From positions 1-64,000 of the forward strand of contig JAJDXQ010000005.1 of NCBI GenBank assembly GCA_022823185.1: DNA of 64,000 nucleotides, written 5' to 3'. The stretch is from Caldilineaceae bacterium (GTDB lineage: Bacteria; Chloroflexota; Anaerolineae; Caldilineales; Caldilineaceae). Positions 53,196 to 61,332 of the stretch are shown here, in pieces (position 1 is the first letter of the stretch; each line of letters opens with the position of its first letter). The notes beneath the pieces were generated by a model, which was given only the letters and a program-made list of their open reading frames with translations, ran no database searches and had not been told where the DNA came from. Both the position numbers and the translations under genes were made by a program.

Positions 53196-55256
53196 TTACT
53201 CGGCCCGGTAGGCCCAGGTTTCGGGAGCGGCGTAGTACCACTCAGGCGCCACCGGATTCGGGATATTGTACATGCGGTTCGAGAAGACCGCATACCAGAC
53301 CGCCTCCAGGTCGCCCGGCTGCTTGATCGAGCCGATCACCCACAGGTTGTCCTGGTGAATCTTGTACATCTCAGACTCAAGATCGAAACGCTTCTGCGCG
53401 TCCGGTTCGGCGATGAACTCTTCGAAAATCTCGTAGAGCCGCTTGACGTCGTCCGGGGGTTCCTCTCCCTGTTCGCCGCCGGACATGACATACTGCGCCC
53501 ACGGCGGGTTGACCAGCCAGCTGTTGCTGATCGGCATCGGCTCGCCCCGCATCGCGCCAATGATAGGCGCCTGTCCGGCCCAGTTGACAGGCCGCACCTG
53601 GAGCTCATAGTCACCGGCCAGACGCCGTTCCGTGTGCAGCTGACCATCCAGCGGCACAATCGTCGTCTTCAGGCCAATGTCTTCCCAGCCCTGCGCAATC
53701 AGCTCGGCAATGGGAACCTGCTGCACCCAGCCTGTGTGTACCTGCGCAGACAGCTCGAACGGCCGGCCGTCCGGCAGCATCCGCTGAGACTGGTCGTCGT
53801 TCCACGTCAGGCCCAAGCCGTCCAGAATCTCATTCGCCCTGTCCGGGTCATGTTCTGTATGCAGCTTGAAGCCCGGGTCCGCGCCGTTATAGACCGATGC
53901 GTCCGGCGGGGCAACCTGCGATGGCTTGTACAGACCATTGAACACAACCTCGTTTATCCGGTCGCGGTCATATCCGATCGACAACGCAACGCGGAAATCC
54001 TTGTTGCGGAACAGCTCCCTCAGCACATCGTCATCAATCGACATGTTGAAGGTGACCACGCCTAACACGTCCGACCAACCGAACTGGGGCAGGACCCGAT
54101 AGCCCCCGCTCTCTTCATTCTGCTTCAGGACGGGATAGTTGGTCAGGTAGCCCAACGTGTACGGATTCATGTAGTCGTTCTGGCCCGCAATAACGTCCAG
54201 CAGAATCGCCTCCCGGTCACCCAGGTTCGGCCGCGCGATGCGGTCTACATAGGGCAGCTGGTTGCCGGCAGTGTCGATCTTCCAGTAATAGGGATTTCTC
54301 TCAAGTTCCTGCACCGGTACGCTGGCGCCCCGCGTGACGGCCTTCCACGCAAAAATCGTCGGCTCGTCCGGGTTGCCGTACCAGTCGTGCTCCGCTTCAA
54401 ACAGCTCTACCCAGTTCGAGAAGCCTCTCTCCTCCGCGAGCGCGTCCACAGCGGCGGGATCGGTGTAATCAGGGTGGAACTGCGCCAGGTAGTGCGCCGG
54501 CGCATAGGGCATCGGCCGCCAGCGGTTCAACCGCTCAAGCAGGACACCATACGGCGCCTTGAACTCCATGATGATCGTGTTCTCGTCAACCTTCGTAACC
54601 GTCCCCATCTCCCCGCCAACTTTCATGTTGTTGACGCCAGTGGGGTTCAGCTCCGTGTTCGACGCAATCGCTTCGTACCAGAATACAAAGTCGTCAGCGC
54701 CGAACGGGTGACCGTCAGACCACTTGATACCGGGCCGGATGGTGAACGTAGTTGACAGGCCGTCCTCGCTCGTCTCGGCGTTCATGAACACGTTGGGCAG
54801 GACGCCCTGCATGTTCGAGCCATAGACGTGCGGAAACTCTCGCAGCAGATCTTCCAGGAAGTCGAAGTTTCCTTCGTGGACGTTCCGCATCGTGCCGCCG
54901 TACTCGCCAATCTGGTCGGCCGGCTGCATCACCAGCGGCTCATCAGGAAGCCTTGCTTCAACCGGCGGCAGCGTACCGTCGGCCACCGCGGCATCCAGCA
55001 TCGGAGACTGCTGGAACGAACTAATCTCGTTTCCTGTCGCCGCTTCGTAATCGGCGATCGTGTTATACTGCACCACCTGCCCGGTGAAGTCGCCCATCAT
55101 GCCTTCATCGGCCATGGCATCATCTTCGGACGCAGCCTCTTCTTCCATGGCCGGTTCTTCCGCCATTTCAGCCTCTTGCGGTTGGGCGCCCCCACAGCCC
55201 GCCAGCACGAGACCTAGAACGATCAGAAGACTCGCAAACAGCCTGAATCGCTTCAT
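53196..55256 (-). CDS. Dpp/Opp-type ABC transporter substrate-binding lipoprotein, large form
   Basis: Family 5 solute-binding protein of 686 residues. The signal peptide ends in LVLAGC (lipobox), followed by a Glu/Ala/Met-rich linker (EEPAMEEEAASEDDAMADEG). The body contains TTFTIRPGIKWSDGHPFGAD and the block RVALSIGYDRDRINEVVFNG. It is longer than dipeptide binders, as in the subgroup that takes up larger or glycosidic ligands; the ligand is unknown. Start at 55256 after a strong AAGGAGG. First gene of the leftward operon. Confidence 0.92.
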   Translation of the reverse strand: MKRFRLFASLLIVLGLVLAGCGGAQPQEAEMAEEPAMEEEAASEDDAMADEGMMGDFTGQVVQYNTIADYEAATGNEISSFQQSPMLDAAVADGTLPPVEARLPDEPLVMQPADQIGEYGGTMRNVHEGNFDFLEDLLREFPHVYGSNMQGVLPNVFMNAETSEDGLSTTFTIRPGIKWSDGHPFGADDFVFWYEAIASNTELNPTGVNNMKVGGEMGTVTKVDENTIIMEFKAPYGVLLERLNRWRPMPYAPAHYLAQFHPDYTDPAAVDALAEERGFSNWVELFEAEHDWYGNPDEPTIFAWKAVTRGASVPVQELERNPYYWKIDTAGNQLPYVDRIARPNLGDREAILLDVIAGQNDYMNPYTLGYLTNYPVLKQNEESGGYRVLPQFGWSDVLGVVTFNMSIDDDVLRELFRNKDFRVALSIGYDRDRINEVVFNGLYKPSQVAPPDASVYNGADPGFKLHTEHDPDRANEILDGLGLTWNDDQSQRMLPDGRPFELSAQVHTGWVQQVPIAELIAQGWEDIGLKTTIVPLDGQLHTERRLAGDYELQVRPVNWAGQAPIIGAMRGEPMPISNSWLVNPPWAQYVMSGGEQGEEPPDDVKRLYEIFEEFIAEPDAQKRFDLESEMYKIHQDNLWVIGSIKQPGDLEAVWYAVFSNRMYNIPNPVAPEWYYAAPETWAYRAE

Positions 55257-55700
55257 CGACTTTCCCTCCTTGAATGTGGAAAAGAGTTGTTGGGACGAGG
55301 TAGCGGCAAGTGGTCGGGAACAGGCCCTTCGCAGCCGTCTACCCTAGCCGTGGGCAAAAGCCTGCCTGAAAGAGCTAGCCAGTCAGGCGAGGCGGGGGTA
55401 TTTTGCTTCAAGGGGACCAACTTTGTCAATCCGCGAAAATCGCCTCCTCAAGGGCGTCCCCAGTCTCCGTCCAGGCCAGTGATCGCTCTGTCCCCGTTGT
55501 TTGGCGCCGCCCCTCCCATTTGCGCCCGCGCCAGATACGCAGTCCCTAACCCTCTGCATCACCCTGTACCGCAGAAGCGAGGCCAAATGATTCTTCGCGA
55601 CCCGCCATGTTCTGCCGAAGGGCGCGCAGCGACCGCGGAAATCTCTGTATAACCGCCAGAACAAACCGCCGCAATAACATAGAACGGAAAGTGGGACAAG
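55257..55700. other. Spacer upstream of the leftward operon
   Basis: About 440 bases lie between the tRNA-Leu 3' end and the binding-protein start. The promoter of the leftward operon must be here, but I cannot single out convincing boxes. The overlapping ORFs (55287-55652, 55383-55769) show no family resemblance; one runs through the tRNA. Confidence 0.4.
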
Positions 55701-55783
<83 letters not shown>

Positions 55784-55791
55784 GGCAGCCA

Positions 55792-55820
55792 ATTGTAGAA
55801 AATCCCTAACACTGTGTCAA
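55792..55820 (-). promoter_or_regulatory. Promoter of tRNA-Leu
   Basis: On the minus strand, TTGACA (plus 55815-55820) and TACAAT (55792-55797) are 17 bases apart, ending nine bases before the tRNA. Boxes and spacing are identical to those of the tRNA-Lys promoter. Confidence 0.75.
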
Positions 55821-55966
55821 TTCGGCAGCCCCCTTGGGCCAGTCCAGACAAGGCGTTTTGGAATAAGCGAGTCACAAGAAACATTGGCCAATGCTGTCCA
55901 CTCCAACGCGGTCCGCCAATGACCTTAGCTTAGGGTGGCCCCGCGGCCTTTACATTCGCCGTCACC

Positions 55967-56000
55967 CCCCTGTAGGGGCGCCCCTTGTGGGCGCCCTCCC
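55967..56000. repeat. GC-rich palindromic intergenic repeat, fuller copy
   Basis: The unit runs cccctgtaggggcgcc directly into ccttgtgggcgccctccc. It combines CCCCTGTAGGGG, GGGGCGCCCC and GGGCGCCC palindromes and can fold into alternative hairpins. Its two halves recur separately at 24394-24416 and 24469-24484. Confidence 0.55.
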
Positions 56001-56100
56001 CTTCGCTTGCCCTTCTTCCCGCCCCGCGGCGCACTTCCGCCCCGCCTCCAATTGACTACAGCGGCTTCCTACTGCAGTTAGCCGCTAAGCCAGTTCTTGC

Positions 56101-57312
56101 TCACCGGCCCAGATACCGGCGCACATTCTCCAGATGCTCGGCATAGGTCTCCGCGAATACATGGCCCCCGCTGCCATCGCCAGCCGCCACGTAGTAGTAG
56201 TAACCGTGACGTTCCGGATACAGCACCGCCCGGAATGAGTCCTCGCCCGGGCTGGCAATCGGGCCCGGCGGCAGACCAGCATGCTTATACGTGTTGTAAG
56301 GGCTGTGGACGCCCTGATACTCCTCCAGAAAGACAGGTGTTTTCCACCACTGACCGCTCGCCGGCTGATAGCCCATCGCATACTGCACTGTCGCGTCAAC
56401 CTCCAACAGCATTCCGGCTGCCAGCCGGTTGAAGAGAACGCCCGCGATGACGGGACGGTCCTCCGCCGCCACAGCCTCTCTTTCCACAATGCTCGCCATG
56501 ATCAACGCCTTATACAGGCTCGGTGGATTTGCCCCCGCGGCTTCCGCCTGTTGATGCGCTGTCACGATCCGGTCGGCAAACGCATCCAGCTGGCGCGCGA
56601 TCAGCTGATCCGCTGACGGCGCCGCCAGCGGCAACTGGTATGTCGCGGGAAAGAGAAAACCCTCCAGCGTCACGCCGTCAGGACGCGAAGCAAGAAACGG
56701 CCAGCGTGCGTCTGTTCCAGCGCAACAGGACGCTGAATCCCCCTGCTGGTCCGCAGTCGCCGCTGACAGTTCTACAGCCAACGCGTTAACATTCGTCAGC
56801 TCCGCGATGCGCCGATACACCGACCCCGATACGACCCCTTCCGCCTCCAGTGCATCGGCCACCTGCTCCAGACGCCAACCCTCCCGTATCGTGATCTGCA
56901 CGCCAGGCGCCTGATCGCTAAGCAGAACCTCCGCGATCTCCACCGGCGTCATGTTCGCCCGCAGCAGGAACGACCCCGCCTTCAGCTCCTGTGCCCGCCC
57001 GATCGACCGCACATATGCCTCAAAAAGCTCCGGATCAAGGATCAGACCCGCGGCCGCAAGGTTTTCAGAGATAGCCCGCGCCGGCGTTCCAACGTCAATC
57101 TCAAATGAAACTGCCCCGTCGTCATCAGACGCCGCGACATACAAAGCTGTCCGGTTCTCATCCAGATGATCGTAGAGTATCTCCTCCCGCGTACAGCCAA
57201 CCAGCGCAAGTATGGAAACCGCGATCAGCCAGCACCGAGCAACTCCTGGCGCCCTTCCGTTTCCACACGCTTTTTGCCCCACATCCATCAGATGACCACC
57301 AAAACTCCTCAT
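56101..57312 (-). CDS. mltG: Endolytic murein transglycosylase MltG
   Basis: Cleaves nascent glycan strands and so sets peptidoglycan chain length. From the ATG at 57312 (after GAGGGGAG) the protein has 403 residues. An N-terminal hydrophobic segment ends in LVGC. A LysM-like region follows ([19 protein letters not shown]), then the YceG catalytic domain with the essential Glu in MASIVEREA, and [11 protein letters not shown] and [13 protein letters not shown]. Instead of a plain membrane anchor, the LVGC could be a lipobox. A Cys-containing insertion ([12 protein letters not shown]) lies near residue 195. Its presence shows a peptidoglycan-type wall. Confidence 0.9.
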   Translation of the reverse strand: MRSFGGHLMDVGQKACGNGRAPGVARCWLIAVSILALVGCTREEILYDHLDENRTALYVAASDDDGAVSFEIDVGTPARAISENLAAAGLILDPELFEAYVRSIGRAQELKAGSFLLRANMTPVEIAEVLLSDQAPGVQITIREGWRLEQVADALEAEGVVSGSVYRRIAELTNVNALAVELSAATADQQGDSASCCAGTDARWPFLASRPDGVTLEGFLFPATYQLPLAAPSADQLIARQLDAFADRIVTAHQQAEAAGANPPSLYKALIMASIVEREAVAAEDRPVIAGVLFNRLAAGMLLEVDATVQYAMGYQPASGQWWKTPVFLEEYQGVHSPYNTYKHAGLPPGPIASPGEDSFRAVLYPERHGYYYYVAAGDGSGGHVFAETYAEHLENVRRYLGR

Positions 57313-57617
57313 CAATCTCCCCTCTCGACTTCCACACTGGATAAACGCGCCTGAACTCCAGTATATCACGCCTCGTCTCCCCACCGACCGCAATCTGCCC
57401 TCGCAACCGCTCAGCCATTTCCCATACAGTTCACAGCGGAACGCCGCCCCTGATTGGCGGCCAAATGCCGTCACTGTCCCTGCGCCGCATTCACCGCTTC
57501 ACCCAGCCAGTCTCAGCCCACTGGCGCCGCCATCCTGCCCAAGCATCCGGCATCCCACACGTTCGCGCCGCACGATGACAGTCTGCTATAATTGCGCTTT
57601 CAGGAAAGGATACTCTT
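57313..57617. other. Divergent spacer between mltG and rmd with an extended -10 promoter
   Basis: The plus strand carries TGC followed by TATAAT at 57587-57592, an extended -10 promoter about 25 bases before the rmd start; no good -35 box stands at the usual distance. The ORF-track extension of mltG to 57474 falls in this stretch and is not supported. Confidence 0.45.
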
Positions 57618-58613
57618 GTGCGCGTTCTGATTACTGGAATCTCCGGCTTTGTCGGCTCCACGCTCGCCAGCTATCTCCTCGGCGAACAGCCAGGACAGCC
57701 GCTGGAGATCCATGGCGCCATTCATCGGGCGGACCAGCGCATCCACCATTTGCGTGATCGGCTACGACTGCACAAAGGAGACCTCCGCAATCCGGCCTGG
57801 GTCGATCGTGTCGTCGAGCTCGTTCGGCCCGCCCTCGTCTTTCACCTGGCCGCCTGGAGCGACGTGCGAGCCAGCTGGGACCAGCCCTGGGCCGTGTACG
57901 AACTGAACATCAGTTGTCAATTGAACCTGCTGGAAGCCCTGCGCCGCCACTCACCTGACGCGAAAGTCCTCGCCGTCGCCTCTTCAGAAGTCTACGGCCT
58001 TATCGACCCGTCCGACATCCCGATTGACGAACAGACGCCTCTCCGCCCCAACTCCCCCTATGGCATCAGCAAGGTCGTCCAGGACCTGATGGCGCAACAG
58101 TACTGGCTAAATTTCGGCCTGCATACTGTCCGCGTTCGCAGCTTCAACCACATCGGCCCAGGCCAGTCCGACAGCTTCGTCGCCAGCGCTTTCGCACGGC
58201 AGATCGCCGGAATCGAGCACGGGCTGCAGGAACCCGTGCTGAAGGTCGGAAACCTTGAGGCCGAACGCGACTACACGGACGTACGGGATATGGTTCGCGC
58301 CTACTGGCTTGCCCTCAAATGCGGGGAGCCCGGCGAACTGTTCAATATCGGCAGCGGAACATACTTCCCCGTCCGTCATCTTCTCGACATCCTGCTCGAC
58401 CTGAGTGCGTCGGAAATAACCGTGGAACAGGATCCGGAGCGGCTCCGTCCAAGCGAAGTCCCGCGAATCGTTTGCAATCCGCAGCATTTCGCCAGGAGGA
58501 CAGGTTGGGCGCCCGGAATCTCTCTACGCCATAGTCTCACTGATGTTCTTCATTATTGGAGAGGCAAGACGAGGATCGAACGTGAGAATGGAACAAAGGC
58601 CGCGCCGCCATAG
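57618..58613 (+). CDS. rmd: GDP-6-deoxy-D-mannose reductase (RMD-like SDR epimerase)
   Basis: Extended short-chain dehydrogenase, 331 residues, GTG start at 57618. NAD(P) motif ITGISGFVGSTLASYL, then DLRNPAWVDRVV, the catalytic triad Ser in VASSEVYG and YxxxK in SPYGISK. The blocks SFNHIGPGQSDSFV and ERDYTDVRDMVRAYWLAL are typical of RMD. It reduces GDP-4-keto-6-deoxy-D-mannose to GDP-D-rhamnose. Pairing with gmd directly downstream supports this over a generic epimerase. The product would feed surface glycans. Confidence 0.87.
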   Translation: MRVLITGISGFVGSTLASYLLGEQPGQPLEIHGAIHRADQRIHHLRDRLRLHKGDLRNPAWVDRVVELVRPALVFHLAAWSDVRASWDQPWAVYELNISCQLNLLEALRRHSPDAKVLAVASSEVYGLIDPSDIPIDEQTPLRPNSPYGISKVVQDLMAQQYWLNFGLHTVRVRSFNHIGPGQSDSFVASAFARQIAGIEHGLQEPVLKVGNLEAERDYTDVRDMVRAYWLALKCGEPGELFNIGSGTYFPVRHLLDILLDLSASEITVEQDPERLRPSEVPRIVCNPQHFARRTGWAPGISLRHSLTDVLHYWRGKTRIERENGTKAAPP

Positions 58614-58744
58614 GGCCGGTCGAGTCGAATTCCCGCCGAAAGCGCGACAAGCGCCTTCCAGCCCCGCAGGAACCTGGACCATGATATCCAGCCCGCCGCG
58701 TGTCAAGCTAGCGGCGGAGCCATCCGCCGCAGGAGCCAAATTAC

Positions 58745-59761
58745 ATGCCTACAGCGCTAATCACTGGCGTAACAGGACAGGACGGCAGCTACCTGGCCGA
58801 GCTGCTCTTGAAGCAAGACTATAAGGTTATCGGGATGGTGCGCCGCACGAGCACCATCAACTTCGATCGCATCAGGCACATCCAGGACAGGATCGAAATC
58901 GCCCAGGGCGACCTCCTCGATCAGATGAGCCTGATCAGCATTCTTCAGGAGTATCGCCCCCAGGAAGTCTACAATCTGGCCGCCCAGAGCTTTGTCCCAA
59001 CCAGCTTCTCACAGCCCGTCCTGACCGGTGAATTTACCGCCCTTGGCGTCACGCGCCTGTTGGACGCCATCCGCATCGTCGACCCCTCCATCCGTTTCTA
59101 CCAAGCCAGCAGCAGCGAAATGTTTGGCAAAGTTCGAGAAGTCCCCCAGACCGAACGTACGCCGTTCTACCCGCGCAGCCCCTATGGCGTCGCCAAAGTC
59201 TACGGTCACTGGATTACCGTCAACTACCGCGAGAGTTACGACATCTATACCTGTTCAGGCATCCTCTTCAACCACGAAAGCCCCCGCCGCGGCCTCGAAT
59301 TCGTAACCCACAAGATCACCAACGAAGTCGCCAAAATCAAGCTCGGACTGAGCAATGAGCTGCGGCTGGGCAACCTCGATTCTCGCCGCGACTGGGGCTT
59401 TGCGCCCGACTATGTGCGCGCAATGTGGCTCATGCTTCAGCAGGACAGTCCCGATGACTTCGTCATCGCCACAGGCGAAACGCACAGCGTACGCGAGTTC
59501 CTCGAAGAGTCCTTCAGCCATGTCGATCTCGACTGGCGAGAATTTGTCGTCCAGGACGACAGCTTCTATCGCCCAGCCGAAGTGGATCTACTTGTCGGCG
59601 ACGCAACAAAAGCGGGGATAGAACTCGGCTGGGAACCGACCGTCTCATTCGGTGACCTGGCCCGCCTGATGGTCGATGCCGACCTGGAGTATTGGCGACT
59701 TCAGTCAGGAGGTGACGCCGCAGCTTCCCCCGCTTCACATTCAGACAGGAATAAGCCATAG
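58745..59761 (+). CDS. gmd: GDP-mannose 4,6-dehydratase
   Basis: Converts GDP-D-mannose to GDP-4-keto-6-deoxy-D-mannose with bound NADP. The 338-residue sequence shows [19 protein letters not shown], the GMD-specific [11 protein letters not shown] and [16 protein letters not shown]. The catalytic SSSEMFGKV and [15 protein letters not shown] follow, then [17 protein letters not shown]. All catalytic residues are present. It lies 131 bases after rmd; together they make the GDP-D-rhamnose pathway. Confidence 0.94.
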   Translation: MPTALITGVTGQDGSYLAELLLKQDYKVIGMVRRTSTINFDRIRHIQDRIEIAQGDLLDQMSLISILQEYRPQEVYNLAAQSFVPTSFSQPVLTGEFTALGVTRLLDAIRIVDPSIRFYQASSSEMFGKVREVPQTERTPFYPRSPYGVAKVYGHWITVNYRESYDIYTCSGILFNHESPRRGLEFVTHKITNEVAKIKLGLSNELRLGNLDSRRDWGFAPDYVRAMWLMLQQDSPDDFVIATGETHSVREFLEESFSHVDLDWREFVVQDDSFYRPAEVDLLVGDATKAGIELGWEPTVSFGDLARLMVDADLEYWRLQSGGDAAASPASHSDRNKP

Positions 59762-59924
59762 ACCCTGTGACCGGCCCGGAAGCGCCTTTATTCGCGGTCG
59801 AACGATGCAAATCTTGACATATTCCCGCCAGATAGGGAAAATATGCGGAATTGCTGGAGTTGAAATCCGCAGAGTCCGGCGCCTGCAGACTTCCGGTCCT
59901 CCTCTAACTTTCACTTGGCCTACG

Positions 59925-60533
59925 ATGGCAGAAAAACTTCGCATCTTCGTCAGCGCAACCAAAGACCTCGAGCAGGAACGAGCGCTTGTCGGCCGGCTTC
60001 TGGCCGAATTGCCTGTACAGGTGGGGGCCGAAATAAGACGCACACCCGCCGACGGTGTCGACTACGACACGCTGTTCGAGTTGATCAGCAACGTTGACAG
60101 AATCTACTTCCTCCTCGGCAGGGACATCACCGCCCCCTTCGGAGCCGAATGGCAGCTCGCCATCCGCCTCGAACGGACGATAGTACCCTTCAAGTTGCTC
60201 GGAATGCGTACACAGGCCGGACGCGAGTTTCTTCGCATCGCCCATGCCCCCTGGAAATCTTTTCACGACAGCCGTCAACTGGGCCAACAAATTGGCCTGG
60301 ACCTCATCGACACGCTGCTCCATCCCGAAAACCGCTACGGCTTGCAATTGACAGAAGTGGAAAGGCTCCAGCAGTCGCGCCAGAGACTTCGACGCGGACT
60401 CGAACGCCTGGCCTCCGCCCCGCAATTGGACGAAAGCGGCGTCGGCGTCCCTGGCGGCGCTGAAGGGGGCGGCATTATCATCGATCCTGCAGAGGCGCAG
60501 ACCCTTATCGCCGACGAACTCGACGAACGTTGA
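59925..60533 (+). CDS. Stand-alone DUF4062-like protein
   Basis: The product has 202 residues from the ATG at 59925, the first start after which the sequence looks folded; the ORF-track start at 59676 lies within gmd. The N-terminal block LRIFVSATKDLEQERALVGR resembles DUF4062, a flavodoxin/TIR-like fold usually found at the front of large multidomain signalling or defence proteins. Further visible blocks are FELISNVDRIYFLLGRDI and FGAEWQLAIRLERTIVPF. Here no NTPase or repeat domain follows, only a helical Arg/Gln-rich segment and a Gly-rich tail. Its function is unknown; a Nudix gene follows. Confidence 0.6.
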   Translation: MAEKLRIFVSATKDLEQERALVGRLLAELPVQVGAEIRRTPADGVDYDTLFELISNVDRIYFLLGRDITAPFGAEWQLAIRLERTIVPFKLLGMRTQAGREFLRIAHAPWKSFHDSRQLGQQIGLDLIDTLLHPENRYGLQLTEVERLQQSRQRLRRGLERLASAPQLDESGVGVPGGAEGGGIIIDPAEAQTLIADELDER

Positions 60534-60629
60534 ATAAGCCGCGTTCAGTCAAATCCTCTTCCCAGTATTTGTCCACTCGCAGTTCATACTTGTCGGGATC
60601 CTCTCCTCTTCCACTTCTTTGGCCCAGAG

Positions 60630-61223
60630 ATGCCTTCACAGACGCCCGCTGTTGACCAAATCGACCGAACCGAAATTCAGGCCCTGTCAGAAAAATACGG
60701 CCAGCCAATTTGCCGCCGTTACGAAATCGAAACTGACCCGTACATGCGTACCTACCGGGGACGGCAGGATCAGAACTGGCGGGGCGAGGTTGTCTTTGCC
60801 ATCCGCCAGATGAACGGCGAAATCCTCCTTCATACCAAACACCGCTACGAAACGCCGATCTTTCGCTTGCCCTCAGGCCGCATCGAACAAGGTGAAACTG
60901 TCGAACGAGCGCTCTTGAGAGAAATTGCCGAAGAAACAGGCCAGATAGTCCAGGTGAAACGTTTCCTGGGTGTTTTGGACTGCCACTTTGTGAATGAGGA
61001 CTCAGTCGTTCCCTTTGTCAGTTATATCTTCTACGTGGAAAGCATGACGCCGAAACTCTGCCCGACTGACACAGAGGAAGTCTCCGGATTCAAGACCGTG
61101 CCTGCCCAAGATTTGGACGCTGTCGCCCAAACTCTTCGCAATCTCCGCGAAAAACGCCGCTGCTGGGGCTACTGGCGCTCCTTGGCCCACGATCTCGTGC
61201 ATAGTTCTCTGCAGGGCGCTTGA
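60630..61223 (+). CDS. Nudix hydrolase
   Basis: Pyrophosphohydrolase of 197 residues with an intact Nudix box, GRIEQGETVERALLREIAEE followed by TGQ, which fits Gx5Ex7REUxEExGU. The N-terminal region has a short conserved-looking stretch (EKYGQPICRRYEIETDPYM), and the C-terminal part contains TDTEEVSGFKTVPAQDL. Substrates of the family include NDP-sugars, ADP-ribose and nucleotides; a nucleotide-sugar role would suit the neighbouring GDP-sugar genes, but this is inference. About 95 bases separate it from the DUF4062-like gene. Confidence 0.88.
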   Translation: MPSQTPAVDQIDRTEIQALSEKYGQPICRRYEIETDPYMRTYRGRQDQNWRGEVVFAIRQMNGEILLHTKHRYETPIFRLPSGRIEQGETVERALLREIAEETGQIVQVKRFLGVLDCHFVNEDSVVPFVSYIFYVESMTPKLCPTDTEEVSGFKTVPAQDLDAVAQTLRNLREKRRCWGYWRSLAHDLVHSSLQGA

Positions 61224-61257
61224 AAACCAGCAGAATCTGCCCGCCAGTCCGGTCTTA

Positions 61258-61266
61258 TGCTAGAAT
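61258..61266 (+). promoter_or_regulatory. Extended -10 promoter of pheT
   Basis: TGC followed by TAGAAT at 61261-61266 stands about 65 bases before the pheT start. The -35 region is weak. It lies in the ~110-base gap after the Nudix gene. Confidence 0.4.
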
Positions 61267-61332
61267 CAGCCGCGGGCCAGTTTTCAACCAAGGCTTCCTT
61301 CATAAGACGGCAGCCCCCACACGAGTAGAGTG

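Larger units (their letters stand above)
55784..56100. other. Spacer between tRNA-Leu and mltG, carrying a palindromic repeat
   Basis: About 315 bases without a gene. It holds the tRNA promoter and the repeat at 55967-56000; the remainder is C-rich spacer sequence. Confidence 0.45.

Noticed and set aside
53178-54065. 295-residue plus-strand ORF
   Set aside because: Antisense to the large binding-protein gene; no domain resemblance.
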